From: an uncultured Lactobacillus sp.
Lineage (GTDB): Bacteria; Bacillota; Bacilli; Lactobacillales; Lactobacillaceae
Direction: 5' to 3'
Length of the DNA stretch: 59,240 bases
Assembly (NCBI GenBank): GCA_946482425.1
Contig: CAMLRO010000001.1
Location: 1 to 59,240, forward strand
Shown: piece after piece, positions 20,061 through 29,478 of the stretch
Numbering within the stretch: position 1 is the first letter of the stretch
Layout: each line of letters opens with the position of its first letter
The notes under the pieces: model-generated
Database searches by the model: none
Seen by the model: the letters and a program-made list of their open reading frames with translations, nothing else
Told to the model about the DNA's origin: nothing
Program-made: the position numbers and the translations under genes

Positions 20061-21089
20061 ATGAAAACCTTAGTACAGAAATATGACAGAATGAATGACA
20101 AGGACCTTTGTGAGATAACTTTGATTAATGAGCACAATGTTAGAGCTACAGTTCTTAATTATGGTGCTACTTTAGAAAAGTTGGAAATTCCCACAGGCAA
20201 TAATAAATGGGAAAACATTATTATGTCTCTTGCAACTCCCAAAGATTACGCTAAAGAAAGAAATTTCTTAGGTGGGACAGTTGGCAGAGTTGCAGGTCGC
20301 ATTAAGGATGGTAAATGGCAACACGGAAACCAAATTACCCAATTTAAATTAAATGACGGACAGAATTCACTTCATGGTGGTGGAGAAGTAGGTTTTGATA
20401 ACAAACCATGGGATTTTAAAGTAACTAGTGATAAAGATACGGCTAGTGTACAGTTAATTCTATTTGATCCTGATGGAGAAAATAATTACCCGGGAAATAT
20501 GAAGATTATTGCTACTTACCAGTTAGATAATGATAATAATCTGAATTATAATATCACTGCTTTTACGGATAAAACGACTTTGTTTAACCCTACCAACCAC
20601 ACATTTTTCAGGTTGGATGGTCCACAGAGTAATGTTGAAGATTTAAATTTACAGCTTAACGCTGATTATTATGTACCAGTTGATGATGCAACTATGCCTA
20701 TTACGGGAATGGCAAAGGTAGCTGATACTGTGTTTGATTTTCGCAAGCCTAAGAGATTAGGTGCTATCATAAATTCTACAGCAGAACCACAAATTAAAAA
20801 TCGTAATGGGTTAGATCATCCCTTCATTCTTAATGGTTATGAGCCAGCGGCTGTCTTGTCTTCTACCAAAACGAACAGGAAGTTAATCATGTCTACGGAT
20901 GCACAAGCAGTAGTTGTTTTTAGCGCGAATACTTTTAACCATCAGGGTGCCGCTAAAAATATCGGCAGGCATGATGGTATAACATTGGAGGCACAAGCCG
21001 CTCCTGAAAGTGACTATAGCCTATCTTCCTTTACATTAGTTCCCGGCGAGAGATTTTCCAGAACTATTAATTGGCAAGTAGTTTACTAA
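20061..21089 (+). CDS. galM: Aldose 1-epimerase (mutarotase)
   Basis: Interconverts alpha and beta anomers of galactose and related sugars. A 342-aa protein of the galactose mutarotase family: GGTVGRVAGRI, SLHGGGEVGFDNKPWDF (first His), NPTNHTFFRLDG (second His) and a C-terminal ITLEAQAAPES with the conserved acidic residue. Last gene of the operon, with an AAAGGAGG ribosome site; a terminator follows. It fits the release of beta-galactose by LacZ and of arabinose by GH51. Confidence 0.92.
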   Translation: MKTLVQKYDRMNDKDLCEITLINEHNVRATVLNYGATLEKLEIPTGNNKWENIIMSLATPKDYAKERNFLGGTVGRVAGRIKDGKWQHGNQITQFKLNDGQNSLHGGGEVGFDNKPWDFKVTSDKDTASVQLILFDPDGENNYPGNMKIIATYQLDNDNNLNYNITAFTDKTTLFNPTNHTFFRLDGPQSNVEDLNLQLNADYYVPVDDATMPITGMAKVADTVFDFRKPKRLGAIINSTAEPQIKNRNGLDHPFILNGYEPAAVLSSTKTNRKLIMSTDAQAVVVFSANTFNHQGAAKNIGRHDGITLEAQAAPESDYSLSSFTLVPGERFSRTINWQVVY

Positions 21090-21094
21090 GTTAA

Positions 21095-21126
21095 AAAAAC
21101 AAGTTCAATTATGAACTTGTTTTTTA
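21095..21126. terminator. Terminator ending the rhamnogalacturonan operon
   Basis: AACAAGTTC and GAACTTGTT arms around AATTAT, with As before and Ts after. It can also stop minus-strand transcription from the surface-protein remnant. Confidence 0.85.
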
Positions 21127-21519
21127 TTCTGCTGGCTGTTTTCTTTTAAACCATTTGATCGCAGCAACTGTTATGGTGATTAGCACACCAATAATTACCA
21201 GCAAGAAATTAGACTTTTTGTTTTCCCCTGTTTGTGCTAATTGCCTAGCATGATTTTTGGTGCCGTGTGCATTTTGCTTTTTAGTAATAATGTGCCTATT
21301 TACATTAAATTGATGACTTTTTTGATTGGTGTTGGTTTGTTCAGCAGCCGCTAAATGCAGTTTGGCGGCTGTTTTTTGGTGTGTGGTTTTTATAGTCGTT
21401 TTTTCGATGTTAAAATCGCTGAGATCTAATGTGGTTAAACTTTGGCATAAAGCAAACATTTCCTTCATGTTAGTGACGTTGCTGGTGTCAAAGTGTTCTA
21501 TGTTTAAGCTGATAAAAAT
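21124..21519 (-). pseudogene. C-terminal remnant of a sortase-anchored BspA-like surface protein
   Basis: The frame is open from about 21519 (a stop lies just upstream) to 21124. It begins with parts of two BspA-type leucine-rich repeats, HFDTSNVTNMKEMF and SLTTLDLSDFNIEKTT, which are the DUF285 pattern. A Thr/Asn/Gln-rich spacer follows, then LAQTGE, a hydrophobic stretch and KWFKRK, the sortase anchoring signal with Ala in place of the usual Pro. No signal peptide, start or repeat array remains. It is therefore the tail of a large surface protein, left after deletion. Confidence 0.75.
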
Positions 21520-21587
21520 ATGATAATATTATTATCAATAACTTTTAACAGTCACTGGTAAGTTTCATAAAGTCAGGCGGTATTTTT

Positions 21588-22706
21588 ATGAAAAGAACAT
21601 ATTTTAAAGCAAATTTTAATATTACACGGAAATCTAAGAAAAATATTTTGCTAATGGGAGCACTAGTTTTATTTATGATTCTCTTTGTCCTAGTGATTGA
21701 AGCTCAAAATCTGGGAGATAATTACCGACAATGGAGGTCATACCATGATTCACTTGAGATTAATATTAGTTATTTTGATAGTAATTCATTACATAAAAAA
21801 GAATATAAAGAAACGTATTATAATCTAAATAAGCAAGAAGCTTGTATTGACGGTTTACAAAATGGAGAAGTCCTTAATACACCGCAAACCTATTTAGAGA
21901 GTTCAATCAACTTATTTCAAACCATGCTAAAGGGTTACCGTAATAATTATTTGGGAGCCAGCACTTTAAATGTGCCACCAAAGTATCAATTACATCAAAG
22001 GCTGGTGACTTACAAATACCTTTACCGCCACCACATACCAGCAGCGATGAATTCTAAGTCATCTGTAACATATTTGATTTATATTTTAAATTTTGTAGCT
22101 GTTTTTATTTTCTTTTATGTTTTGCTGATATCTAGTGATGTATGGATGATCAAACTAGACCATGATACGGTTTTACGCAATATTCCGTATCGTGTAGAAG
22201 ACGAAGTGAAAGGCAAAATCCTGATTAATCTGGTTTTAGTCTTGATTCCCATACTTATCGGCTTAATTGGGGCATATCTTTTCGCGGGTTTTCGGAACGG
22301 TTTTCGGAGTTTGAATTACCCCAATGTTTTTTATTTCAATAAAATTAGAGCAATCCCTGTATGGCTGGATTGTATCTACTTTTTACTTTATACGGCAGTA
22401 TTAGTCATTTTTGTTACTAGTTTGACGTTATTTTTAAATCAATTAACTAAGAATGTTTACTTAAGCATATTTATTGGGATTGCGCTATATGTTTTATCCT
22501 ATGCGTCTAATCAGCTCTCTAAGTTTATTGTCTGGCTGCCATCCGAGTATCTTAATGTTAATAATGTTCTTAATGGTACTGTAGCAAGCAAAACGGGCCT
22601 TGCCGGTTTAAATTTGGTAACGGGAGCTATCATTTTATTAATCTGGTCTTTGATATTAGTTGCAGGATTTAGATATTTAATCAATAAGGGAGGAACACAA
22701 AGATGA
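21588..22706 (+). CDS. ABC transporter permease (372 aa), first of pair
   Basis: A membrane protein with one N-terminal helix (residues 20-38), a large non-membrane domain (40-165, rich in Tyr and Asn) and five or six further helices to the end. This arrangement, with a big extracytoplasmic loop, is common in ABC-2 permeases of peptide-resistance or efflux systems. It overlaps the second permease by four bases (ATGA), and the ATPase follows, so the three form one transporter. No cargo can be assigned; there is no adjacent two-component system or lantibiotic gene. Confidence 0.75.
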   Translation: MKRTYFKANFNITRKSKKNILLMGALVLFMILFVLVIEAQNLGDNYRQWRSYHDSLEINISYFDSNSLHKKEYKETYYNLNKQEACIDGLQNGEVLNTPQTYLESSINLFQTMLKGYRNNYLGASTLNVPPKYQLHQRLVTYKYLYRHHIPAAMNSKSSVTYLIYILNFVAVFIFFYVLLISSDVWMIKLDHDTVLRNIPYRVEDEVKGKILINLVLVLIPILIGLIGAYLFAGFRNGFRSLNYPNVFYFNKIRAIPVWLDCIYFLLYTAVLVIFVTSLTLFLNQLTKNVYLSIFIGIALYVLSYASNQLSKFIVWLPSEYLNVNNVLNGTVASKTGLAGLNLVTGAIILLIWSLILVAGFRYLINKGGTQR

Positions 22707-23965
22707 AATGGCGTTATTTTCTTTTTCAATTAAAGGCGTTCCTAGTTAATCCTAAAAATGTCGGTTTATTTATTATCACTATAGTTTTGTCGCTTTATTT
22801 TGGCTTGGTTTCCGTGCCTAACCATACGGTAATTGAACAAGTCGATCCCCGGCCAATTCAAAAAGAATATATTGACTATAAAGCCTTTCTTAAAGCAGCG
22901 CGTAAGGAGTTCGTACTTGCGCGCAAGCCGGGATATCATTATTCTCCTAGTAGAGGAGCAATTGATGCTGTATACACTTATCCAAAAGTTTTAGCATACG
23001 ACCGCAAATTGCTAGGTGCTTTAAAGAAAAATGATATGAACGCCTATGCCCGCTATGCTAGTATGCACTACAAGTATGTAGACGATTTAATTTTTGAAAA
23101 AAGTAATCGGGCTTTTTTATACCCAGCTGCATATAATAAAAATGAAAGTTATATATTGGAGGGACATTATGGCTATCAACGGACCCTTCACTTGTATAAC
23201 GCACTTTTAGAGAGTAATAAATATAAAAAAACACCATTAAATAAAAATATTCTGGAAGAACGAACCGCTTTACAAGTAATTCAAAATTCTCTTTCGGGCT
23301 GGACGGTATTATTACTAGTGGTGATGGTATGTTTCTTTACTGCTGATATTGTGACTAATGACCGCAAATATTACACTGTTTTAGAAAATATTCCTTTAAC
23401 TAAGCGCACGATTTTATGGCTGAAGACCGGAGCCGTTGAGGTAGGAGTTTTGCTAAATTTCGTTGTAGCAGGCATAATTGCTCTTTTCTGCATTGCCCCC
23501 AAGTATGGCTTAGGCTCACTAAAGTTGAATACGGTTGATTATTTAGGACAAATAAACTTTAAATCTACTTTCAGAACAGAAACATTGGGTATGTATTATT
23601 TGCAGTTTATGATATTTGCCGTCATTATCACTTTTATTTTTATAAGGCTTACAATTTTGTTATCGATAGTTTTACGTAATGAATATGTTGCTGGAATACT
23701 TAGTAGTTTGTTTGCCATTAGTGCGAAAATGCTTTACTTTTCGCTAGGAATGGGTTTTGTTTATCCAGTTTTAGAAAAGCTGCCTATGACGTATTTCTCT
23801 ATTGGCGATAGTACAACGGGGAATCTGGCATATTTAATGGATGTACCTGGCTGGGGTTTTACTGCGGGTATCAAACCGCTGCTTTACCTGGCACTTACAA
23901 TTGAAATATTATTATTTTTGTTCACTCAAATTAAAAGTATACCTTTAGTTAAGCGTGGTGATTAA
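22703..23965 (+). CDS. ABC transporter permease (420 aa), second of pair
   Basis: Same topology as the preceding gene: an N-terminal helix, an external domain (about residues 40-190) and six helices. The two differ clearly in sequence, suggesting a heterodimeric membrane part. GGGAGG ribosome site inside the end of the previous gene and an ATGA overlap show translational coupling. Substrate unknown. Confidence 0.75.
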   Translation: MKWRYFLFQLKAFLVNPKNVGLFIITIVLSLYFGLVSVPNHTVIEQVDPRPIQKEYIDYKAFLKAARKEFVLARKPGYHYSPSRGAIDAVYTYPKVLAYDRKLLGALKKNDMNAYARYASMHYKYVDDLIFEKSNRAFLYPAAYNKNESYILEGHYGYQRTLHLYNALLESNKYKKTPLNKNILEERTALQVIQNSLSGWTVLLLVVMVCFFTADIVTNDRKYYTVLENIPLTKRTILWLKTGAVEVGVLLNFVVAGIIALFCIAPKYGLGSLKLNTVDYLGQINFKSTFRTETLGMYYLQFMIFAVIITFIFIRLTILLSIVLRNEYVAGILSSLFAISAKMLYFSLGMGFVYPVLEKLPMTYFSIGDSTTGNLAYLMDVPGWGFTAGIKPLLYLALTIEILLFLFTQIKSIPLVKRGD

Positions 23966-23966
23966 A

Positions 23967-24836
23967 ATGCTAAATTTAAAAGATGTTACATTAGTTTTTG
24001 GCAAAAATGTTGTTTTAGATGATATAAACTTGCAATTCAAACAGGGAGAAATAGTGGGTTTGGTTGCACCTAACGGAACGGGTAAATCAACTTTAATTAA
24101 TGTCATTTTGCACAATTTGACCCCGCAAAAAGGCTTCATTGAGTATGAAGGTACGCGTTATCAGACTCAAAAAGATACGATTAAATTGCACCAAGAAATT
24201 TGTTCCTTTCCTGAGCAAAACGACCTTTTTCCTTTTATGACGGGAAGGGACCATCTTAACTTGTACGCCGATCTTTGGCATAATTCTGAAAAGCCCGTCG
24301 AGCAAATAATTACTGACTTGCAAATGGCAGACTATGTTGGCCACAAGGTTGAAACTTATTCATTAGGAATGAAGCAGCGGCTTTGTTTTGCGATGGTAGT
24401 AGCGGCTAACTCTCCTGTAATGCTTTTAGATGAAGTAATGAATGGGCTTGATCCGCAGAATGTAGCTTTAATTTCGCACATGCTTCTCGATCTAAAGGGT
24501 GAGAATAAGCTGATTATTATGGCTTCACACCTTTTGTCCAACTTACAGGAGTATGCAGACAGGGTTTTGTTTATGGGTCACGGTCAAATAATTGAAGATT
24601 TAGATAATAAAGAACAACATAATCGTTATTTGAAAATGCAGTCCAGTCCTAAAGCAGTAAAAATACTTTCCGGATATGATTTCGAAACTTTGCCCAATAA
24701 CTTGATCTTGTTACCTTTAGCAAAAATCGGGCAGGAAAAGCTAACGCAAATTTTAACGGAGTTAGTTGACGCTGATATTCAATATTCAGTTGAAAGAATT
24801 GATATCGAGGACTTATTTAACAAGTTCTATAATTAA
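23967..24836 (+). CDS. ABC transporter ATP-binding protein
   Basis: ATPase partner of the two permeases. Walker A is APNGTGKST (an Ala replaces the first Gly), the Q-loop follows in SFPEQND, the signature is a divergent YSLGMKQR and Walker B is VMLLDEVMNGLD. The C-terminal 80 residues form the extension common in drug and bacitracin exporters of this type. GTG codons at 23955 and 23958 are in frame; ATG at 23967, one base past the permease stop, is preferred. Its stop overlaps the stop of the converging regulator gene, with no terminator between them. Confidence 0.88.
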   Translation: MLNLKDVTLVFGKNVVLDDINLQFKQGEIVGLVAPNGTGKSTLINVILHNLTPQKGFIEYEGTRYQTQKDTIKLHQEICSFPEQNDLFPFMTGRDHLNLYADLWHNSEKPVEQIITDLQMADYVGHKVETYSLGMKQRLCFAMVVAANSPVMLLDEVMNGLDPQNVALISHMLLDLKGENKLIIMASHLLSNLQEYADRVLFMGHGQIIEDLDNKEQHNRYLKMQSSPKAVKILSGYDFETLPNNLILLPLAKIGQEKLTQILTELVDADIQYSVERIDIEDLFNKFYN

Positions 24837-25674
24837 AATTTTCTAACCTGGTTTAATATCTTTAAAAAATAAGTAGCCGTAGTCTGCATATTCATACTAG
24901 TTAAAAAGTGAATAATCGAAATAGCAACCGTATCATTGGCAGTATTGTGAAATGTCAAAATGGCGTTTAGGAAATTGCGGCCAACGATTAGCAGCATTTC
25001 ATTATCAGGCAAGTCAATCTGATTTATTCGTGTAAGTAGTTGGTCTGCAAGTTTAAATTGATTTCTGGTAATTAAGCCAATGACTGCTTCAAAAAGTGCT
25101 GCTATACCGAAATGAAAGGTGTTTTCTCCCGCTTTTTTAATAAAGGAAATATTGTTGCTGATTTGAGCAGCGGTCTGATAGATAATTCTGGGACTAATAA
25201 TAGGAATGATGTTGGCAAAGAGTGAGAGAAATTCATGCCCCAAAACGTTACTTTATTTAATTGGCGGTTTAACTCATTTTGTTGAGTGATAGGAAAAATA
25301 TTGTGCTGAGAACTCTTATAATACAAACTGCAGGCAATTGCTGCATAGTCCAAGTCAAAAGGATCTTGACTTAATTGATATTTGTTTAAAGCCGCTTGAG
25401 CCAGTTTTTCCAAATAGTCTTTGTCGTGGTTACTCCAAGACTCTTCTAAAACTTGGGCAATATGATCCTGTGGGTCGAGTTTAGCAAGTGCAATATATTC
25501 AGTTGCTGATAAATTAAGCTTTTCACACAGTTTGAGAACGCGGTTAAAATCCATGTGTCCTTGATTATTTTCCCAGCGGGAAAGCATTTGAATGGAACAA
25601 ATGCCTGCGGCAGCTTCTTTAAGGGTAATATGCTGCATTTTTCTTAACTGTTTAAATTCATTCCCTGATTGCAT
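24833..25674 (-). pseudogene. Rgg/GadR/MutR-type regulator, frameshifted
   Basis: The 5' part (25674 to about 25240) encodes an N-terminal HTH (LRKMQHITLKEAAAGICSIQMLSRWE) and the start of a helical repeat domain. The frame then shifts; the remainder (to 24833) continues the helical domain (FIKKAGENTFHFGIAALFEAVIGL). Joined, the protein would have about 285 aa, the usual Rgg length. The break sits in a C4/G4 run at 25238-25241, where one more base restores WGHEF. Rgg proteins respond to short peptides and often control neighbouring exporters; here ABC systems lie on both sides. It is either a true pseudogene or a homopolymer error. Confidence 0.8.
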
Positions 25675-25815
25675 GATGTTTTTGTCCTTTTTAAGATATT
25701 ATGGCACTTTTTTCTCATATATGAGAAGTAAAAAAATCTCAAAAATAATTCATGCTTTAATATGCTTAATTTAAAACATTACAACGGTTTTTAATAGTAA
25801 AAAAGGAGTAACAAA

Positions 25816-27414
25816 ATGCAATCTTCGTTAAAATTTGCACCTAAATGGAAACTTGGTGCCTACACACTTTTAGCAATGATCAGTGCATTTGGCAATGTGG
25901 TAATTGCGTATGTCACTAAGATCATGTTAAATTCAGCGCAGTACCGTCAGGGTAATAGTGCTAATTTAATTAAAATTGCCGGTATTGGTACTGCAACCAT
26001 CTTAATCATTATGCTGTCCAACTTTGTATACCGCTATATCAAATGCGCTATTATTCAAGATGTTAATGTTTATCTTAAAGAGAAAACGATGAGCTATCTG
26101 ATTGAACAGCGTAGTGACTCACAAAAGGATGGTTTAAGTCTGATGACCAACGATCTGAAACAAATTGAAACGTCTAAGACTACAAATGAACTAATGATCA
26201 TTGCAGAATTAGCTTCTTTTCTACTGTCAGTTGTGGTTGGTTTAATCAATTCTTGGATTTTAACTTTAATTTTTATGGTAACAACTTTGATTCCTGGACT
26301 AGTGCAAAGAGCATTTACCAAAACAATTCAAGCTAAAGCAAAAGTTTGGGAAACGAACAACGTCGCATACACCCAAAGTGTGAATGACGGATTAAACGGG
26401 GCGCAAACTGTCGGCTTATACGATGCCCAAAGTTCGACTATTGTTAAAGTCGTTAATAGTGCCAAGAGAATGGAAGAAGCATTAAAGAACTTAAACTTCA
26501 CACAAGCCGCTGCGGGAGAAGTTATTATGGCTTTTGCGGATATTTTTAGCTTTATATTACCATTTCTAGTAGGTGCCATTTTAATGCTGCAAGGTCAAAT
26601 TGGTGTTGGTACTTTAATTATGATAGTGCAACTATCTAATGAATTTATTAACCCGATAGTTAATATTTTTGAACAATTGAATGCAATCAAGTCTACTAAG
26701 CCGATGTGGGATAAAGTAGAGCAGGCTCTGTCTTTTTCAGCTGACAGTACTAAAAATGCAAAAACTGGTAAATTTACTGGTTTGAAAGTTGAAGATGCAA
26801 CATACAGTCAAGGTGGCAGAGAAATTTTCACTCATCTTAATCTTGCTGTAGCACCTAATGAAAAAATCTTGCTTATGGCACCAAGTGGTTGGGGAAAGAC
26901 TACGTTGTTAAATTTAATGTTGGGTAAAATTAAACCTAGTGAAGGTCATGTTTATATTGATGGTGAAGATGTCACTGGCAACTGGACCAAAGCCCACGAT
27001 AATTTCAGTTACGTTAACCAAAAGCCGTTTATCTTTGATGATACAATTAAGTTTAATATTTTACTGGGGCGGAAAGCTTCTCCAGAAAGTTTGGCTAAAG
27101 CAGTTGAATCGGCGGGACTAACTGAACTCGTGGATGAAAAAGGCTGGGATTATCAGGTTGGTGAAAAGGGGGCAAATTTATCCGGAGGACAAATCCAAAG
27201 AATTGAAATTGCACGTGCTTTTTTGTCTGAACGTCCTGTATTGCTCGCTGATGAAGCTACTAGCGCGCTTGATCCAGAACTGTCACTTGCAATTCATAAA
27301 ACGTTATTAAAAAAGCCTAATTTGGCAGTAATTGAAGTGGCTCATAAAATTTCTGCCGCTGAAAAATCATTATTTGATCGGATAATTAATTTAAATGGAG
27401 AAAATGAAGAATAA
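25816..27414 (+). CDS. ABC exporter, fused permease and ATPase (532 aa)
   Basis: Paralog of the exporter at 2466. Membrane domain residues 1-300 with about six helices; ATPase with Walker A APSGWGKTT near residue 356, signature LSGGQIQRIEI near 455 and Walker B VLLADEATSALD. A Trp replaces the usual Gly or Ser inside Walker A, which is tolerated in some ABC proteins. Homodimeric export of an unknown substrate is expected. It is divergent from the broken Rgg gene, a common regulator/exporter arrangement. Good AAAGGAG ribosome site. Confidence 0.9.
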   Translation: MQSSLKFAPKWKLGAYTLLAMISAFGNVVIAYVTKIMLNSAQYRQGNSANLIKIAGIGTATILIIMLSNFVYRYIKCAIIQDVNVYLKEKTMSYLIEQRSDSQKDGLSLMTNDLKQIETSKTTNELMIIAELASFLLSVVVGLINSWILTLIFMVTTLIPGLVQRAFTKTIQAKAKVWETNNVAYTQSVNDGLNGAQTVGLYDAQSSTIVKVVNSAKRMEEALKNLNFTQAAAGEVIMAFADIFSFILPFLVGAILMLQGQIGVGTLIMIVQLSNEFINPIVNIFEQLNAIKSTKPMWDKVEQALSFSADSTKNAKTGKFTGLKVEDATYSQGGREIFTHLNLAVAPNEKILLMAPSGWGKTTLLNLMLGKIKPSEGHVYIDGEDVTGNWTKAHDNFSYVNQKPFIFDDTIKFNILLGRKASPESLAKAVESAGLTELVDEKGWDYQVGEKGANLSGGQIQRIEIARAFLSERPVLLADEATSALDPELSLAIHKTLLKKPNLAVIEVAHKISAAEKSLFDRIINLNGENEE

Positions 27415-27682
27415 AGAAGTATTAATGCGCTATGTTGATAATGATGGAGTTGTTAAAGTTTGGCCTGGTAAGGCTAAAAACCGGCTGTTGATTTTACAAT
27501 ATTTGGCAACTAAATTTGAACCAGCTAAAAAATATTCTGAGCAGGAAGTGAACCTGATTTTAATGCACTTTGTGTCAGACTATGTTACTAGAAGACGAGA
27601 CCTAATTGAGAATCATTTTTTGAACAGAACGGATGACGGCAGAATTTACTGGCTGAATGAAGCAAATAGAGTAAAGGATTAG
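27395..27682 (+). CDS. DUF2087 protein (95 aa)
   Basis: Small soluble protein with the DUF2087 pattern: KVWPGKAKNRLLILQYLATKF, YSEQEVNLILMHF, DYVTRRRDLIE and RTDDGRIYWL. This winged-helix-like domain occurs alone or at the C-terminus of ArsR and GCN5 proteins; its role is unknown, though nucleic-acid binding is commonly suggested. The frame overlaps the end of the ABC exporter by 20 bases, so the pair is co-transcribed. ATG at 27404 is an alternative start. Confidence 0.8.
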   Translation: MEKMKNKEVLMRYVDNDGVVKVWPGKAKNRLLILQYLATKFEPAKKYSEQEVNLILMHFVSDYVTRRRDLIENHFLNRTDDGRIYWLNEANRVKD

Positions 27683-27767
27683 GATATAATTGATACTGAA
27701 AAGCTGGTATATAAAAAGGATATTAAGACCATAGTTGATGACTATCAAACTAAATAATAAACAGTTT

Positions 27768-27807
27768 AAAAGGACAAATGGCTGCATGTCGTTTGTCCTT
27801 TTTTGGT
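27768..27807 (+). terminator. Terminator after the exporter/DUF2087 unit
   Basis: AAAGGACAAA pairs with TTTGTCCTTT around a 13-base loop and is followed by more Ts. Confidence 0.85.
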
Positions 27808-28018
27808 GAAAAGCTAAAAGCTGATGTAGCAGCCTCTTATGAAGATAGACAACAAGATGGCAAGGCTTAAAATTTATATTTAATTTGATATTATGATACA
27901 TTCCTAAAAAATAATAATTAAATTTATTGGTTGAAAAATGATTGAGACCCGCAACTTTAAAAATTGTTATTTTACTTTTTAAACATATTTTACCTTTTAA
28001 TTGGGAGTGTCAATAATT

Positions 28019-28162
28019 ATGTGTAAATGGAATTCTCTTCCGCTGTCTTCACTTAATCAAAGTAAGACTCGATTGTATCAAGAATCAATTATTCAATTGA
28101 AGCAATGGATTGATAACAAAGTTTTTGCTAATATTCCTACTCTTTTAATCGGTAATTTTTAG
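28019..28162 (+). CDS. Possible 47-aa peptide
   Basis: An ATG at 28019 begins MCKWNSLPLSSLNQSK and the frame ends at TAG 28160-28162. A GGGAG element lies 11 bases upstream, rather far. The peptide is neither a clear bacteriocin nor a signal peptide. It may be the start of a decayed gene. Confidence 0.25.
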   Translation: MCKWNSLPLSSLNQSKTRLYQESIIQLKQWIDNKVFANIPTLLIGNF

Positions 28163-28249
28163 TTGTCTGATTGTAAATAAGGCTAAAATTTAGCCTTGTG
28201 GATCTAGAGCATGTTTAAGCAACTTATGCTAAAATATAAATGTATAAAT

Positions 28250-28337
28250 AGTTTAGCGATTCCACTGGAATCACAGAAAAAATTTTATCCCAATTGATAT
28301 GACCCCCAAATTTAAAACAAATTTGGGGGTATTTTTG
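28250..28337 (+). ncRNA. Candidate small structured RNA ending in a strong terminator
   Basis: TATAAA-type boxes at 28235 and 28243 precede a small hairpin (GATTCC ACT GGAATC, 28258-28272) and then the 12-pair stem ACCCCCAAATTT/AAATTTGGGGGT with Ts (28302-28336). No gene feeds this terminator, so a short transcript of its own is one explanation. The -35 box is weak. Confidence 0.25.
28301..28337 (+). terminator. Strong orphan terminator hairpin
   Basis: A 12-pair perfect stem with AAAAC loop followed by ATTTTT. There is no complete gene in the 600 bases before it. Confidence 0.75.
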
Positions 28338-28704
28338 TGACTAAATTATCTAAGCAAGATACTGTCAGCTTTAGTATGATTATCAAATTTGTCCTGGTGA
28401 ATTAAATTGGCATTATCAGGTTGGACTACCTAATATTATTATGCGGCCTTTTTAGCAAGTTTTTTAGAACCTTAAATAATAAAAATATGAGATTTAATTG
28501 ACCATTATGGTAAAATAACATATAATTTTCATAATTTATCGTACAGTGAAGGCTAATAGTAAACTGACTATTGCTGCTAGATTGAGAATCTATTTCAAAT
28601 GAAAATTATCTGAGTTTTGATTCTTAGCTAAATTGGGGTTAAATCTTTTAGGCGATAAGTTTAAACTGTTTCAAAAATGTTAGGTAATATTCACGGAGAT
28701 TTCT

Positions 28705-29463
28705 ATGAAAAAAAAGTTTTATGCGCTCTACAAGATTTTTCTTATTAATGCTTTTAGCAACAAAATTGCATTAATGTTTAACATTGTCTTTCCAGTTATA
28801 TATTTTGCTATATCTAATGCTCCGGTCTTGATTAATAATTATACTGTCAGTAAGGATAAACTAATTAGCGCAAGTGCTTACTATTTTGCCTATATTGCCT
28901 TAACAACTACTCTAAATTCAGTGATTCTGGCAATGGTTGAGTATCGTGATTATGGTTATTATAAAGTTATTTACATGGTGACCAATTCAAAGTATCTAGT
29001 ACTGATTAGTCAATTTTTATCGCAATGGACGTTTTTAATAATAGAATTATTTCTATTTAACTTAATTACCGCACTAATGTTTAAGTCTTTTGCCTATCTG
29101 GGTTATTTACTGTTAACCACTATCATAGCTGCGACTGTGTTGGTTTTGCCTTTAACTATGGGCTTGTATTTTTTGTTAACAACAAAATTAAAGTTGCAAA
29201 CTTACAATATTGTTATTACATTGATTATTTTGGCCTCATTCATGGTGTCAGCTGTTGAAGCAAAAAACAAAATATTAAATTTGTTATTGCTATGTACACC
29301 TGTTAAATACCTAATGAAGGGGTATGAAGTAATAATGCAAATGATGTTTTCTAGAGTAAATTGGGCTACTCTTGTTAATTTGTTGATCGTTATTCTAATT
29401 TATGTCGTATTTGGGATGATTTTTATTGCGAAACAAAATATTTCTACAGTTTTTGAAAAATAG
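28705..29463 (+). CDS. ABC-2 type permease (252 aa)
   Basis: Small membrane protein with six predicted helices, the form of an ABC-2 permease: one N-terminal helix (IALMFNIVFPVIYF), pairs in the middle and one at the C-terminus. No large external loop. Followed 15 bases later by its ATPase, so the two genes form a complete transporter as a homodimer of each. Substrate unknown. Codon use and base composition are more AT-rich than in the sugar operons, consistent with a mobile accessory gene pair. Confidence 0.8.
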   Translation: MKKKFYALYKIFLINAFSNKIALMFNIVFPVIYFAISNAPVLINNYTVSKDKLISASAYYFAYIALTTTLNSVILAMVEYRDYGYYKVIYMVTNSKYLVLISQFLSQWTFLIIELFLFNLITALMFKSFAYLGYLLLTTIIAATVLVLPLTMGLYFLLTTKLKLQTYNIVITLIILASFMVSAVEAKNKILNLLLLCTPVKYLMKGYEVIMQMMFSRVNWATLVNLLIVILIYVVFGMIFIAKQNISTVFEK

Positions 29464-29478
29464 TTGTAAGGAGACAAT

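Larger units (their letters stand above)
27808..28704. other. Gene-poor region of about 900 bases
   Basis: No long ORF. It holds a 47-codon ORF (28019-28162), a strong terminator (28301-28337), and short frames without starts that look like coding debris: one ends near 27867 with LKADVAASYEDRQ, and one begins with GTG at 28337 and reads MTKLSKQD, recalling the N-terminus of IS3-type transposases, before a stop. The content suggests decayed genes. The permease gene at 28705 has a CACGGAGA ribosome site; its promoter is not clear. Confidence 0.5.
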
